DNA of 64,000 nucleotides. It comes from Odontesthes bonariensis. Its lineage: Eukaryota; Chordata; Actinopteri; Atheriniformes; Atherinopsidae. This document shows, piece after piece, positions 12,801 to 24,800 of this stretch. The notes beneath the pieces are model-generated. The model saw only the letters and a program-made list of their open reading frames with translations, was not told the origin of the DNA and did no database searches. Positions within the stretch are counted from its first letter, which is position 1; the number at the start of each line of letters is the position of its first letter. The position numbers were made by a program, and so were the translations under genes. The stretch covers positions 31,080,163-31,144,162 of the forward strand of contig NC_134510.1 in assembly GCF_027942865.1 (NCBI RefSeq), written 5' to 3'.

Positions 12801-15055
12801 TGAGGCTCAGAGAGCTTCTTTCCACCACAGTTCGAGGGCTCATCTTTGCCAGAATGTCTTTAGGAGCATCTGTGCAAAAAAATAAAAATAAAATAAAAAC
12901 CCTGCATAAGTGAAGAGGAATTGTTCACACAAATCAAACATGCAAAACAGAGCCTGGAGTTATTCTTATTCCATGCAAAGAATCACAGAATTTCTCTAAA
13001 CTCATTAAGCAGATATTCTGTTTCAAGTGTGAGTTTTGTGCAGATAAACAATCTAGGTGTGTGACAAACATCCCATAATTAAGCATGGAAACCTCCCCAC
13101 TAATTCTGATTTTAAATGCATAGTACTGATTCATATCATATTTATATCATAGTACTTATTTATATACTGCAGCTCTTGATAGTTTAGGAAACATAATTGA
13201 TGTCAGTTTATAAGAAGGCTACTTTACTCAGATTTTGTTATTCAGTTTTCATTTCTGTGATGAAATACATAATTAAAACACAATGAAATCATTCACTAAA
13301 ATTTGATGGAATTTTGACCCCTGAATTACATTTGGATCACAGACTGTTCATATCAGGAGTAACTATGATCACTCAACAGCAGACATGACATATAACAAAT
13401 GAATTGACTTACAGTTTACCGTTAAGCTGATATTCCGGATCAAATATGTGTCTTTGTTATCTGGCATTTGGCATGAAAACACAGCACCATCATCCTTCCA
13501 GCTGGCAATAAAGGTATACATGGTGTTTTTAGATGTCTCCATTGTGCTGACTGTATGACTCTGAGGGACACAATCCGACTGAGGGAGGTGTGTAGAGGGC
13601 AGTTGCCCCAAAATGCTGATATTTGGGCATGAAGGACATGAACTTAACGTGGAGCACGTGAGCGTCACCGTTTCATTCTCCGTCACAACTTGTGGGCTTT
13701 TAAAAGTGATTGGACATGGATTTTCTGGAGAGAGACAAAATTAACCAAAAAGGATTAGTGAATATGATGTGAAGTGTACTCTGCAAAAGTTTATGTTATT
13801 TAATATATGAATTGCTCATTTTATATTTGGCTGCAGAGTTTTGGCAAAACTGTTCTTGGGTCATTATTGACTTTAATGTCTGAAAACATTTTTAAAGATC
13901 ATCCTAAAATATTTTAACTTAGGTATGAATTTGGACCACTTGGTAATGGCAAATCTGTTAACCCTTGAGAGGGATTTTTCTTTAATTAAATTTTGCTCAC
14001 AAATGTGAATTAAGAAGTTTACTGAAAAGCAGAAGAGGAATGTATAGTGATATAGTAACTTAGCTCAGTCTATTCTGATCATTTATGTTCTCTTTCCATC
14101 ATTGTTTTGTTATAAAGTCTGTCCTCATGTAACTCTAAACCTTAATATTAAATTCTTTATGTCCAGTTTCCAATATTTACTGTAACTGGCGACTGGGTTT
14201 CCGTAAAAACTGGAGACTAATCATGTTTTAATGTATGATATTCTATTAGGAAATCTAATTAAAAAGCCTTTCCTTTCACTAAACATTTATTCTATTGTTT
14301 ATTTGGCAATTTATTGTTATAATGTCATAACCATTCTATCTTGCCAGTGTGATTTTTTTTTTATATTGTAACCACAGCATCAATATCATATCTGTCTCCA
14401 CAGCAGCTCATCTTTCAGTGTGTAACTACCCTTTCCTTCCTGTACTTTCTGAATGTATTTTTCAGCTTTCTGATCTTTGTACTCACCCTTAATTGTCAGG
14501 TTTACTGCAGGATTTGTCACCCATTTGTCAGCTTGAGAATTTCCTTCAAATCTGAACGAATAGTTTCCACTGTCACTTTTATTCAGGTCACAGATCAAAA
14601 TACTGCGCAGTTTCTTTGATTGGGATGAATAATGATTCCCATTTGTGGGTGAAGAATCATAAGAACGCACTCTGTTTTTATAGAGTGGACTGACAGGTCG
14701 CTGGGACTCGTTTGTGCTGTCAATGATAATGGCAACAAATCCATCCTCCTGAGTCCACGTTGCATCCTTCATCCAAAACCAGAATCCATTAGAAAGTTTA
14801 TAAGGATCATCTAGCTGTATACATTTTATTTCTACACAGGACCCTTCCATGGCTGTAATCTCTTTTTCCTCCAAAACGAAGGGGTTGCTGGCACAAGGAT
14901 AATCTGTAGGGGTGAGTAAACATGTGGAAAAGTCAAATAGTTCAAATAAAGTCAAACTTAAATCCATGCTTATATCATTGTAGAGCAAAGAAATACCTAC
15001 ATTTTATTAGGGCCAGAAATATCAACCACCAGACTGTGTGTCTGCTCATTTTCAT
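6859..15055 (-). CDS. Gene B: CD22/Siglec-like inhibitory receptor, 8 Ig domains
   Basis: Exons in transcript order are 15055-15001 (signal peptide MKMSRHTVWWLIFLALIK), 14903-14487 (V), 13724-13413, 12869-12612, 12366-12103, 11978-11694, 11264-10986, 10042-9767, 9561-9310 (seven C2-type), 9211-9130 (membrane segment), 9041-8984, 8887-8748, 8552-8495, 7529-7435, 7346-7289 and 7086-6859. The model is 1038 residues and closes in frame. The V domain shows Siglec hallmarks: B-strand Cys (IKC), E-strand Cys (ILIC), F-strand Arg in YSFRFEG, and an extra N-terminal Cys (YPCASN) that could pair with domain 2. The tail carries SVYSTV, LNYASL, AVYSKV, DYENI (Grb2-type YxN), VSYTQV and THYSQV, so SHP-type inhibitory signalling is likely. 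The exons at 8984-9041 and 8748-8887 are the least certain. The former, in another frame, reads a tyrosine motif (DYEYMAL), but only the WKKSVQQ frame fits the neighbouring phases. Confidence 0.85.
8142..8279. mobile_element. Short inverted-repeat MITE in gene B tail intron
   Basis: This 138-bp element is bounded by near-perfect inverted termini, GGTGAAAGTCGGCGTCC at the left and its complement at the right. The middle has no coding capacity, so it would be a non-autonomous DNA element. The target duplication is unclear because the flanks are T-rich or A-rich, and the superfamily is not assigned. Confidence 0.6.
10081..10222 (+). mobile_element. 5'-truncated tRNA-SINE copy with 13-bp target duplication
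   Basis: The insert spans 10094-10209 and is flanked by TATTATCATAAGA at 10081-10093 and 10210-10222. Its body (GGGATAGGCTCCAGCC core) ends in an ATGGATGGAT tail on the plus strand. It matches the 3' part of the full-length SINE at 35806-36134 and the copy at 40770-40895. It sits in the intron between two ectodomain exons of gene B. The clean duplication shows reverse-transcription-type insertion. Confidence 0.85.
13725..14486 (-). other. Intron of gene B between V and second Ig exon
   Basis: This is AT-rich sequence with no recognisable exon or transposon termini. Confidence 0.5.
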
Positions 15056-16492
15056 GCAGATATAAAGCCTATTTGTCAAGTAGCTTTAAGTTCAGATGTC
15101 CTCCTCTTGGGATTTTTCTTCTTCCTCTTTGTGTTTTTTCAAACATTTATTAGAGCAGACTGCTTTTTCTTCCTCGTTTTAAGACGGTTGTGACAGGGTT
15201 GTAAATATTCTGAAGCTCTTTAAACAAAAGAAAAAGACATTTTATCACATACCTGTACCGGTTTAATTGTTACACTTTACTTCAGGCAATACATTTTTAC
15301 AGAAAAAAAAGTTTTCAACAACCAGCCCTCCTCTGTGTTCAGGTCACGTAATAATTATGTGTTGATGAAGCAGCGTGGATAAGAAAAAAAGTGTCATTTG
15401 ATTCGTGACAATTCAGGTTCAGTTTCTTTTTCATTTAATATCAGAATACGATATGGAGGGAAATTCATCATCTGCTTTCTGTAAAATATCCTTTTCTTGC
15501 TTCATTCAAAGTTAACTATGTTGTATATGATGCTGCAACAATGTAAATTTACCCGCTGTGGGACTGATAAAGGTTTATCTTATCTTATCTTGATTCATAA
15601 CAAAACAGTTTACATACATTTAGGATGCAGTGTAGTACAGTGACCATATTTCACACAGTGGACCGTGTATCCTGATAAAGTTGAAATGTGACATTGCAAA
15701 AGCATTAAACTCAGAATCTCTGAAAGGCCCCATATGTGATATACAGTGTATATAACTTAAAATTACTTCCAATATTGTGTGGTAATAGGATGATTTATTG
15801 CAAATAGCAACTTAATACAAATCACAAATAATTTGAAACATTTCCGATTCCAGCAAAACGTTTTTTCAGAAACCAAAACTCAACGTATAGAAACACATTG
15901 TAGCCCTGTGATACTCAAGATGAACGCGTACAGGCAGAGGTAACATTTTCAGTTACATTAGGCAATCAAATTCAAAGAGCTTTTAGACAAAAACGATATA
16001 AAAAAATAAGCCTGTTCTTACCTCAGAGGGCCCACTTATAGCACTATGTACAGCACACTCTCTTCTATAAACTAAAAAAAAAATAAAGGAAGTTTGACTC
16101 TTAAAGAATTTGCATGCGCAATCATGCAGCCCAGAGAACACTGATCTCTTATAGTCGTAGTTATTTTTTCTTTCAGCTTGCCTGCTGCAGTGTGTATGCA
16201 GCTGAGCTTCCTCTCACTTCCTCTTTTTAAAGCTTTGTTAATAGTGAACGCTGTTGATCAGAGTATGGGGGCGAGATCATTTATACGGGGACACAGAAGC
16301 TTATAACACTTTTTTACAGAATCATACTCAGACAGTGCTATACGTATTGTGCTTGAAGGACTACTGGTTGAAAGCATACATTATCATAAAATAAATGGTG
16401 CCTTACATGGATTTAACAGTTCAAAAATTAAAAAGTGATTTGAAACCACATATTAACAGGAAACATCGCATAAAAGAAAAATAACTTTGTCC
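15056..16492. other. Spacer between gene B leader and the IRG-like gene
   Basis: This stretch holds the upstream region of gene B and the 3' flank of the IRG-like gene. The only item recognised is a LINE-type 3' end near 15533-15592. No TATA box or TSS could be fixed. Confidence 0.5.
15533..15592 (+). repeat. LINE 3'-end fragment
   Basis: The phrase CTGTGGGACTGATAAAGG followed by a short TTATC repeat is the kind of 3' tail seen on fish LINEs. No coding part is present, so this is a severely 5'-truncated copy. Confidence 0.55.
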
Positions 16493-17632
16493 TCATTTCC
16501 TCTCTGCTTGAGCAGCAGTCACTATTTTCTCGGCATCATCCGCCATTTCATCAATAGCAGCATTCAAGGCTTGCAGCATAGCAGTGAAGGAGCGGCTGGC
16601 TGAACGGGCATGTTTAGGCATTGCCATTTCCATGAACTTTGATGAAACTGTTGCCAAGTCCTTCTCTGCTTCTGCCAGCCGTTTTTTTACTTCCACTTTA
16701 GTGACCTCCACTGACAACACACAAGTCCGAAGCTCTTTAAGTCTGGCTGGATCCATGTTTCGTTGTCGGGCCAGTCGCTCGACCGAGTCATCATCCAGGC
16801 ACAGAGATAACTGTGATTTTGTCAGAATTCGAACTGCTATACTTGAGTCCACCATGGATGCCACAAGGGGAACAGGAATAGTTGACATCCCACCAGAGAG
16901 TGAGGCAGCTGCCCATATAAGTGCTTTAAATGCATCCTTTTTCTGGGTGACCAGGGTTGAGGTGAACGTTGGTAGAGCCAAGAGAAAGGCTTGAGCTCGG
17001 ATCTCTGGAAGGTCTTTACCCATGTCTATCAAGAGGGCAGGGAAGTCATACATCTCCAGTGTGGAAGGTCTGACAAGGTAGACTTTAGGCCGTTTAACAC
17101 CCTGGGATTTCAGCACTTCCATACTAGCTTTCTTCTTTTCTTCCAGGCTCTTATCTGTGTCTTTTATAGAAGCTAAGAGGAGAAAGTACACAGTTTGTCG
17201 CTGCAGTGAAAGAGCCTCCAAGAAAACCTGCACACTGTTGGGTTGGAGTGTCTTTGTAAATGTCATATAGACTGCATTGTAGCGGAGGAACTTAAACTTA
17301 TTCATGTACCCCTCTGGTTCAAATGGAGATGTGGTAGGGACAGGAGGCAGATCCCAAATGCGGAAATCAGGGTGTTTGGGGTCAGGGTAGCCAGCCACCT
17401 CTTCAGGGGCAACGGGAGATGGAGAAGGAGCTGCACCCTCATCGTCAGGTCCGAGGCCCCGGAGGGAGTTCATGAACGAGGTTTTTTCATCCCCACGGTC
17501 GCCTGACACAGCTAAGTTGATCCTGCTGATGAGGAGATCTTCCACTGCATCTCTCACATCTGATAACTTATTGTTCTCTATAGACTCTTTGAGGGTCTCA
17601 AGGAGGTTTAGACCTCTGAAGACATCAGCCAT
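16493..17632 (-). CDS. IRG-family quasi-GTPase (IRGQ-like), single coding exon
   Basis: This 379-residue protein starts at MADVFRGLNLL. An in-frame ATG 30 codons upstream exists, but a splice acceptor (TTCCATAG|GA) lies 2 bases before this ATG, which favours this start. The layout follows immunity-related GTPases: an N-terminal helical part, a G domain from about residue 38, then a helical C-terminus with the family phrases YDFPALL and FLLALP. The nucleotide-binding motifs are changed. The P-loop is GDRGDEKT (residues 44-51; GxxxxGKS expected), the G3 motif is DLPP (94-97; DLPG expected), and the TKxD motif is not visible where expected. It is therefore probably a non-hydrolysing pseudo-GTPase such as IRGQ. 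A single coding exon behind a 5' non-coding exon matches the IRG pattern. Its role is unknown; IRG proteins act on vacuoles and in autophagy. Confidence 0.85.
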   Translation of the reverse strand: MADVFRGLNLLETLKESIENNKLSDVRDAVEDLLISRINLAVSGDRGDEKTSFMNSLRGLGPDDEGAAPSPSPVAPEEVAGYPDPKHPDFRIWDLPPVPTTSPFEPEGYMNKFKFLRYNAVYMTFTKTLQPNSVQVFLEALSLQRQTVYFLLLASIKDTDKSLEEKKKASMEVLKSQGVKRPKVYLVRPSTLEMYDFPALLIDMGKDLPEIRAQAFLLALPTFTSTLVTQKKDAFKALIWAAASLSGGMSTIPVPLVASMVDSSIAVRILTKSQLSLCLDDDSVERLARQRNMDPARLKELRTCVLSVEVTKVEVKKRLAEAEKDLATVSSKFMEMAMPKHARSASRSFTAMLQALNAAIDEMADDAEKIVTAAQAERK

Positions 17633-18600
17633 TCCTATGGAAAGATGAAGATAGCCATTGTGTACAAAGATCTGATGATATAGAATAGTCCAGAAATATT
17701 TGTGTGAGCTTAAGGAAGACATTTTCAGGGATATTCTTAAACCTGGTGTACAGTGGTGGAAAATTAGTTTGCAGATTGCTCAAGAAATGTACTAAAGTTA
17801 ATTTGTGGGTTTCATTTTGATCTTTTTTTTATTATTATTACTAATGGATACCTGTTGAAGTACTGATATTTTTAAAAATCCACCAGTAACATATTTATGT
17901 TCCTATCATGTATATTATTCTATGGCAAAATTAGCATTTTCTATTGTATTCATTCTTTGCTGATAACATTGATAACACGTGTAGTTTTACTCAAGCATCT
18001 TGAATGTGAGCTATTACATTGTTGTATTGCCAACTCACCTAACTCTAAAAATTAGTTAACTTCCAACAACTTTATCAGACCTTACAAAATCCTCTAACTC
18101 TGCCCGAGGGCCACCCCCAATATCCAAAAATGTTTATTCATTATTAACTCTTTATGATATTAATACTACACAAAGCCATGGTCAATTGGAATGAAATGAC
18201 ACTTTCATGAAATATTTCATTCTTCCTTCTCTATTCTGACATATAATCTATTTACACCTGAATTCAATGTTTTTAGTCAGAATAACCTGAAGCAAGTAAT
18301 AGTCCTACTCTAAAAATGGCATCACTTTAGTTTCCATTCAGCAAAACTGCATAAACTCACCTGCGTGTCTAGCAGAAGTAGCCCTCTGGTTAAAATATGT
18401 TGAAGTCAAATGCTTGCGCAGCTCTGAAGTATCTGGTTGAACTATTTAAAGAGTTAGTTCAGCTAGTGGAACATTCTAATCCTATCAGCTCAACCTTAAT
18501 CCAATATCAGATTAAGCACATACAAATACAACCCTACTGTGTGTACATAAACCTACCAGCTTCCACGTGTTTGCCTGATTGAATGTAAACACATTAACAA
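17633..18600 (-). promoter_or_regulatory. 5' intron and probable non-coding first exon of the IRG-like gene
   Basis: A strong minus-strand splice donor, CACGCAG|gtgagt, has its last exonic base at 18361. It would pair with the acceptor 2 bases upstream of the MADVF start. The first exon would begin somewhere in 18400-18600. The transcription start and any interferon-response element could not be fixed by eye. Confidence 0.4.
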
Positions 18601-19750
18601 ACACAAAACACATGCAGTATATACAACTGGATTTTTAATAAAGCATCTTCTATTGAGCAGATACATTTTTCAGAACGGTTTACATTATTTCCCAAAAGAT
18701 GTAACAGCTATCATGCAATTTATCATACAGGTATCATGCAAATCCTTTCCAATAAGCAGTAAGTATCCTAAAAATCCTAAAAATATTTAATTATCTGTAT
18801 CCAACATTTATTTGTAGTATGCAGTAACTAATTTGCGTCTTATTCACATGAAGTAAGAAATTGTGGCAAATCTATAGCGTACTAAAATCTGTTATTATGA
18901 AGAATGACATATTTTGCATACTGTGCACAATGTTGATGTGAGCTGAAATAAGATGAAAATTAGGCCTTAAAAAAGTAGTTATCATTGTTTAAACCATCAG
19001 TACAGGTTAGCACTAATGGAGTATATTTATGGGTAATGCTGATAGTATACCATCTGTTTTGTGCCTAAACCTGTTTATCTATCTGTGTCGACACACAAAA
19101 CCACAATCAGAACTCTAAACATTTTTTTGTTTTGTTTCCATTTCCCATAAAAGCTCTCGCATGCATTTTGGGGGGTTTGCAAATGAAGAGGAACAAAGTT
19201 ACAGAGATATGCACTGCTGCCTGTAAAAACCCTTTGAACACCCTGCAGAGTTTCACTTTCTTCTCTTAAGAAGAACCTTCCATGTAAAACATTTGACACC
19301 TGTCTGGTGTCTCAGATGCTATTTTTGCCTCACAATCTTTCACACAGTGATTTCTTGTTTATTTAACAGCAGATGAAAAATCTTTGTGAACAATTGTACT
19401 CTCCCCCCACCAATCTTACTGGAAAACTTACAAAGCAATGTTTCTTAATTTCAAAAAGTAATATTTGACATGATGGCCAATAAGTGATTAAATTACTCTT
19501 GAATCTTGATAACCCAGTGTCAAAGGTCTACAGTTTCTCTGAAATGTAACAGGTTAAATAGTCATGTGAGTTGGAAACAGTCTTCCTGTCCTCTTAGAAT
19601 ACATAATATACTTTCTAAAAAATGTTGCATAAAATGTTGTCAACAACCACTGGGCATCCCATGAATAGCCTTAATCGTAATCTAATTTTATTCATCTCTC
19701 AGATAAATTGCATTCACAATTAAATCAACTGAAAAAACCGAGAACAGCAA

Positions 19751-19808
<58 letters not shown>

Positions 19809-21048
19809 AAATCTACATTTTGTGTGTTGTATTGTACGTTTTTTTGCCACTCATGCACACAAAGTTTACATATACCATTGTACATCTTTTAGTTATCTTT
19901 TTTATATTTTTGGATCACATGCACGAGTGACTTTGGGGTCACACCTGAAAGTTATCAACCAACAAAATGAATATTCATTCCCTCATTAAGGACTAGGTGA
20001 AGTAGTCATGGAAATTTTTTTTTGTGCTGCTGCTCTATCACACACTCAAAAGCAAACCTCATAGACCCCACACACTGCTAAACATAATCAAATACAGTAG
20101 TCACAAATTCACGATAGTTGGGCTTTTCTTAAGTGGGGTTGTGTGAAGTATTCATGGCTTTTTCGTACTTTACCTCTGCAGGACGCAGCAGTCAGAGCAC
20201 TGGCTGTTTGGAGAAGCAGTAAGAAATGACAGCCACAGTGAGCACTGACAAAATAACTATTTTTTTTCCATCTAAAACAACTTAAACCTAAAAATTGTAA
20301 CACCACTTTAGTAAACGCAACGTTTTACCTTTATTTTTTAATAATGTAACCCTGTTCCATCCCTTATTTAGCTACTTTGTCATTATTCGGTCAACATTAT
20401 GTGCATTGCGGCTGTCTATGATATCAGCTATGAATGCCTGTTGTATCAGACATGTTGAATATCTTCCTCCTGGTTATCACTTCTGCCAAGTGATACTGTC
20501 TTGTAATTGACACTGTTCGCTTGAATAATAAACAACAATAATACTAACGGGCACAGCACAGTTATATTTCACGAATTTATCATTTCTAACAATGCTCTGT
20601 CATTAGAATACAAGCTGAAGTAAGTTGTCTTGTTCGGTTCTGTACAGATTTGCACGTATCGTGTGCGTTTGAAAAGTGCACGGCGTAGTTGTTGCGCAAC
20701 AGGCGCGCAGGAGAGCAAACGATCTGTAGATGGCGCGCTGCGCATCACGATTTACAAGCAGGAGTAGGAGTACAGTATAGGCTACCAGAGACAGTTCACA
20801 AGCGGTTTGTAACGGCATTGGTAGCGACATAATGAGGAAGTAAGCAGCAAAGTACCCGGTCAGAGATGTAGATGGTGGATAGATTAAAATATCTGGCTCT
20901 GGCTGCGCTGCGTGCACACTCCTCAGCTAAACAGCACTGTATTATTTTAGAAAACTGTCACTCTGTGTTATTTTAAGTGAGGATGACTTTACTGTATAAC
21001 TAATTTAACGTAAAGAGAGACAAATAGTGGTTGTATTGATTACCTGAA
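18601..21048. other. Gene-poor spacer
   Basis: No exon with matching splice sites was found. There is a microsatellite at 19750-19806 and a GC-richer patch near 20640-20930 with a minus-strand open frame of about 100 codons (20603-20917) that I do not recognise and regard as chance or repeat-derived. Confidence 0.4.
19750..19806. repeat. Poly(A) plus (TA)n microsatellite
   Basis: A run of about 19 A is followed directly by about 19 TA units. Confidence 0.95.
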
Positions 21049-21429
21049 TTAAAGGTGGGGTATGATGAGATGTTTTCTGGAGCATTTTTTTATCATATTG
21101 TCTGAAAACCTCACGACCCCATTGCACCCACTAAAATAGAATGTTTGGGGAAAAAAATAATATTTTAGTCCATTGTAGAGGGTGTAGCAAGAGGAAATGT
21201 CTGACCAATAGAAGTAATGATGAGAGTTACTTCTATTGGATTCTGACACGCCAATCAACCGTCAGCCCCCCTCACCCCTCCCCCCTGCGCGTTCACAGAC
21301 TCGTGACTCGTTCATGTGTTTTGAAGGCGTGGTTTCGAGGGGTGGGCTGAAGGGAGAGGCAAGGTTGTGCATTTTCAAAAATATAGCTTGCAGGAACCGT
21401 TTTTCCAAGATCTCATACCCCACCTTTAA
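21049..21429. mobile_element. TTAA-flanked MITE (piggyBac/Kolobok type)
   Basis: The termini AGGTGGGGTATGA at the left and TCATACCCCACCT at the right are inverted, and each is bordered by TTAA at 21049-21052 and 21426-21429. The TTAA duplication points to the piggyBac or Kolobok superfamilies. The interior has no transposase, so it is non-autonomous. Confidence 0.8.
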
Positions 21430-21742
21430 GGGAGATCATAGTTGTGTAAATTATGATTTCGAGGTGTGGCAGAGAAAGACGAGGAGAATGCCAATGAAGG
21501 AGAGATGGTGAGGGAGCAAGTGGAACTGGCAGAGAAAAGCAAAACAGCGAGGAAAGACCAGAGAGAAGGGATTTTTAAGATTTCATTTCGAGATTTGACT
21601 TCGGTTTTGTTTGTTTTGAGTATTCTACGCCTAAAAAAAGTTTATCCCTGTTATCACTGTGTGTATTTTTACATTTTAAGTTCCAAACCACAGGTAAGAT
21701 ACTAACTACTCAGAAGAACGCCACACAAATCAAGCTTATAGC

Positions 21743-21800
21743 CAGGGCCGGTTCTAGCCCATTGGCTGCCCTAGGCGAGATTGAGATTTTGCGCCCCCAC
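21743..21800. repeat. Possible hAT-type terminal fragment
   Basis: The stretch starting CAGGGCCGGTTCTAG and continuing through CCCTAGGCGAGA resembles the ends of hAT elements found widely in fish. The opposite end was not found, so this is a fragment at best. Confidence 0.35.
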
Positions 21801-21850
21801 CCTACGTCTAATTTGAGTTAACTTAATCTTCAGGCTAATAAACTGCATGA

Positions 21851-24800
21851 TCATTCAATCTCAGCCATGAGGTCTGTCACATTGGAGTACACTGCTGCAT
21901 CCTCACTTTCCCTCTCCTCTAGAACACAGTTTTTTAGCTCCTCTTCCTCTTTGCTTTCTCCATCCCGCCTTTTATTTCCTTTTTTGCCTTTCTTAATTTC
22001 ACCATACTCTGCACCTAAACTCTTGCTATTCTGTCTCGCTTTTGCTGGAATTTGCCTTTTCAATACCAAGAAATCAATATCAGAGTAGTCTACATCTGCT
22101 GTTGCAGCTTCGGCTTCTCCAGCTGTCCCTTTGGCCGTGACCTGAGCATATTCCACTGATTGACCATTATTCACCTGTCAGGTGTAACACAAATAAATAT
22201 ACAAGTTAATAGGACGCTACAACAACTCAAAGCATTAATATTCTGATTGTTAGCACAAACAAACTCTCGTGGCTCATTTATGGCTTACTGATTACCACAC
22301 CTGCTGGTTGTGCTGTGTCTACCCAGTGCAACCACTTTATGTCACTAAAGTTCCACTGCAGCTTGATTATAGTGCCTTGCCTTGTGCCTTGATAGGTCCT
22401 TCTGCTAATTCAATGTAAATACCAGTGGATGGACTTGACTCACCATCTCCAGAGTTTCAGCCAGATTTCCGTGAGCCTTCTTTTTTCTCCTGTTGAGAAA
22501 TGTATTTAAATAGCAATAAATGCCCAATATACAGATTAGATTAACGTCGCATCTGAACTAACATGAATAGACCTTCCATGTGATTTTGTATGTTATTAAC
22601 TCATATAATCCACTTGCTAACCTTTTGCTAGTACTTCTATTATTCTATTACACGGCAAGATACAACAAATTAACACGATGCCTTTTTGGGCTTAATACTG
22701 TACCTGTAGCACAGGTTCACCAAATAGAACATAACAAATGAAAACAGCATGCCGACCAAAAAGGAGAGGATCATTCCCAGCAGTGTAACATCTCTCATTA
22801 TGTTTATGACCTGATCTGAAGTCAAGAACAAAGTGGTTAGGAAAAAATCTTAACAGTGGCTCATTCCATTACAACACATTTATTTTGTGTGTCCATATTT
22901 TAACAGCTTGTCCAAGGGATGTTCACAGAGCACTTACCTTTTTTTCCAACTTTGTTTATGTTGAGGTTCCTCTTTGTTTCCCCGTTTTCATTGCTGCTGA
23001 CACACAAAGCTGAAGTGCTGCTCTGGTCTCTTACAGTCAGGATGATGGTGCTTTTGACTGTGTGGTTTGACACAGCAGCATTTAGCAAGTACTCTGTATG
23101 GTTTTCCAGCAGTGGCCATTTGATGGTGGGCAAAGGAGAGCCCTGACTAATACACACACAGGTCAGGATGTCTGACTGAGCTTCACACCCGGAGTCATGT
23201 AGGACCTTAGGCAGCACTGCAAGGAGGCAAGAATCCTGACATCAAAGACAACATGCAATATGGTACAAGTGATATACAGTTTTACTGATTTTAGCTTTGT
23301 TTACATTAGGACAGTGTTTGGCATTGTACAGGCAATCATTAACACAACAAACTTTCTTCCGTGAAAATATTGCTTTAATCAAAAGCTCTGAAACACTTTG
23401 TAATTCTTGGTTTCAGTACACTTTTAACAAATTATGAGGTAAACTTACTCTGCACTCTGATGTCAGCTGTTGCTTTGCAGGTGTGACTCTGGTGTTTAGC
23501 TGTACAGATGTACTGTCCTGAGTGCTGTGCTGTCACATTGAAAATGACTAGTCTGGCTGCTCCAGTGCCATTGTTGAAGGTTGTGTTGATACTAGGTTTG
23601 TCCCAGGTGACGATTGATGGAGGCCAGCTATCGATATTGCAAGTCAGATTCAGAACATGGCCCTCCACAACAGCTCTCTCTCCAGTAATTTCAAGGCTCC
23701 TCCAATCTTTGAGAGAAAGATCAGGAAAAATTATATAGAATAACCCAGTGAGACATTTGAATGCATTTTCTCATTCAAAATAAAAGGGTTGGTCTGTCCA
23801 AACTTATGTAACAGGTCCACCCTTATTTAGTAGCTTTTGTCTATGTTTTACAAAGCGCTTTGCACATCTCTCTCATTCACACTGACACTCACTATGTAAC
23901 ATTTATGGTATATTTTAGTCTACCCTACGAAACTGTTACTTATAACGCGAGCTCATGTTGGTCTACAAAAATGATCTTAAAAAAAAACTTTGAAAGACTT
24001 AATTAAAGAAATTAAAGACTGAATTACACAACCTATTAAAGAATACGATCAATTCCGAATTCATGTAGGGTTAAAGTTTCTTATCGTGAATCAAGCGATG
24101 GATATGCTGCCTACTTACACAACACAGTTATGTTAACATCTTGTGTGAGGGTGCTCAGACATTTTGCTGTACAGAAATACTGTCCAGAGTGTTCGGCTGT
24201 CATGTTACGAATGACAAGAGTGGATGATCCAGTATCTGGTCCAGTTTCACTGATCAGGCTTCCGTTCTTGCCATGTTTAGTCCACATGATTACAGATGGA
24301 AAGAAACAATCTACGGTGCAGGTCAGATTTAGAGCATCACCCTCTGTGACAGTGGTCTTCCCAGTGATCTCAGGTTTCTTTGCATCTTTTAAAACACATA
24401 TTTGACATGTTTGAATTAGTCAGGACAAACTATCAGTTGAAACAAACATCTACAGATTTTGTATCCAAAACACTGTAAGTACTTACGTTTCACTGTTATG
24501 CTCACTTTCTCTGTAATGTTGTCATTCAGATGTTTTGCTGTACAGATGTACTGTCCCGAGTGCTCTGCTGTTACATTAAAGATGACGAGTCTGGCTGCTC
24601 CAGTGCCGTTAATCATGGTTATGTTGAATCCAAGTTTGTTCCAGTTGACTGCAAATGGAGGGGCTGGATCAACAGTGCAAGTCAGATTCAGAGCATCACC
24701 CCCTGTGGCAGCCGTCTCTCCAGCGATGTCTTGTTTCTCTGCATCTTTTAAAACAAATATGTAACATGCATGAATCAGTTGGGAAAAAACACTAAATGAG

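Noticed and set aside
16584-16994. 136-codon plus-strand open frame
   Set aside because: It is the antisense shadow of the IRG-like coding exon and has no splice or family support.
20603-20917. 104-codon minus-strand open frame with hydrophobic stretches
   Set aside because: There are no splice sites or domain match, and it lies in a repeat-like, GC-richer patch. I did not call it a gene.
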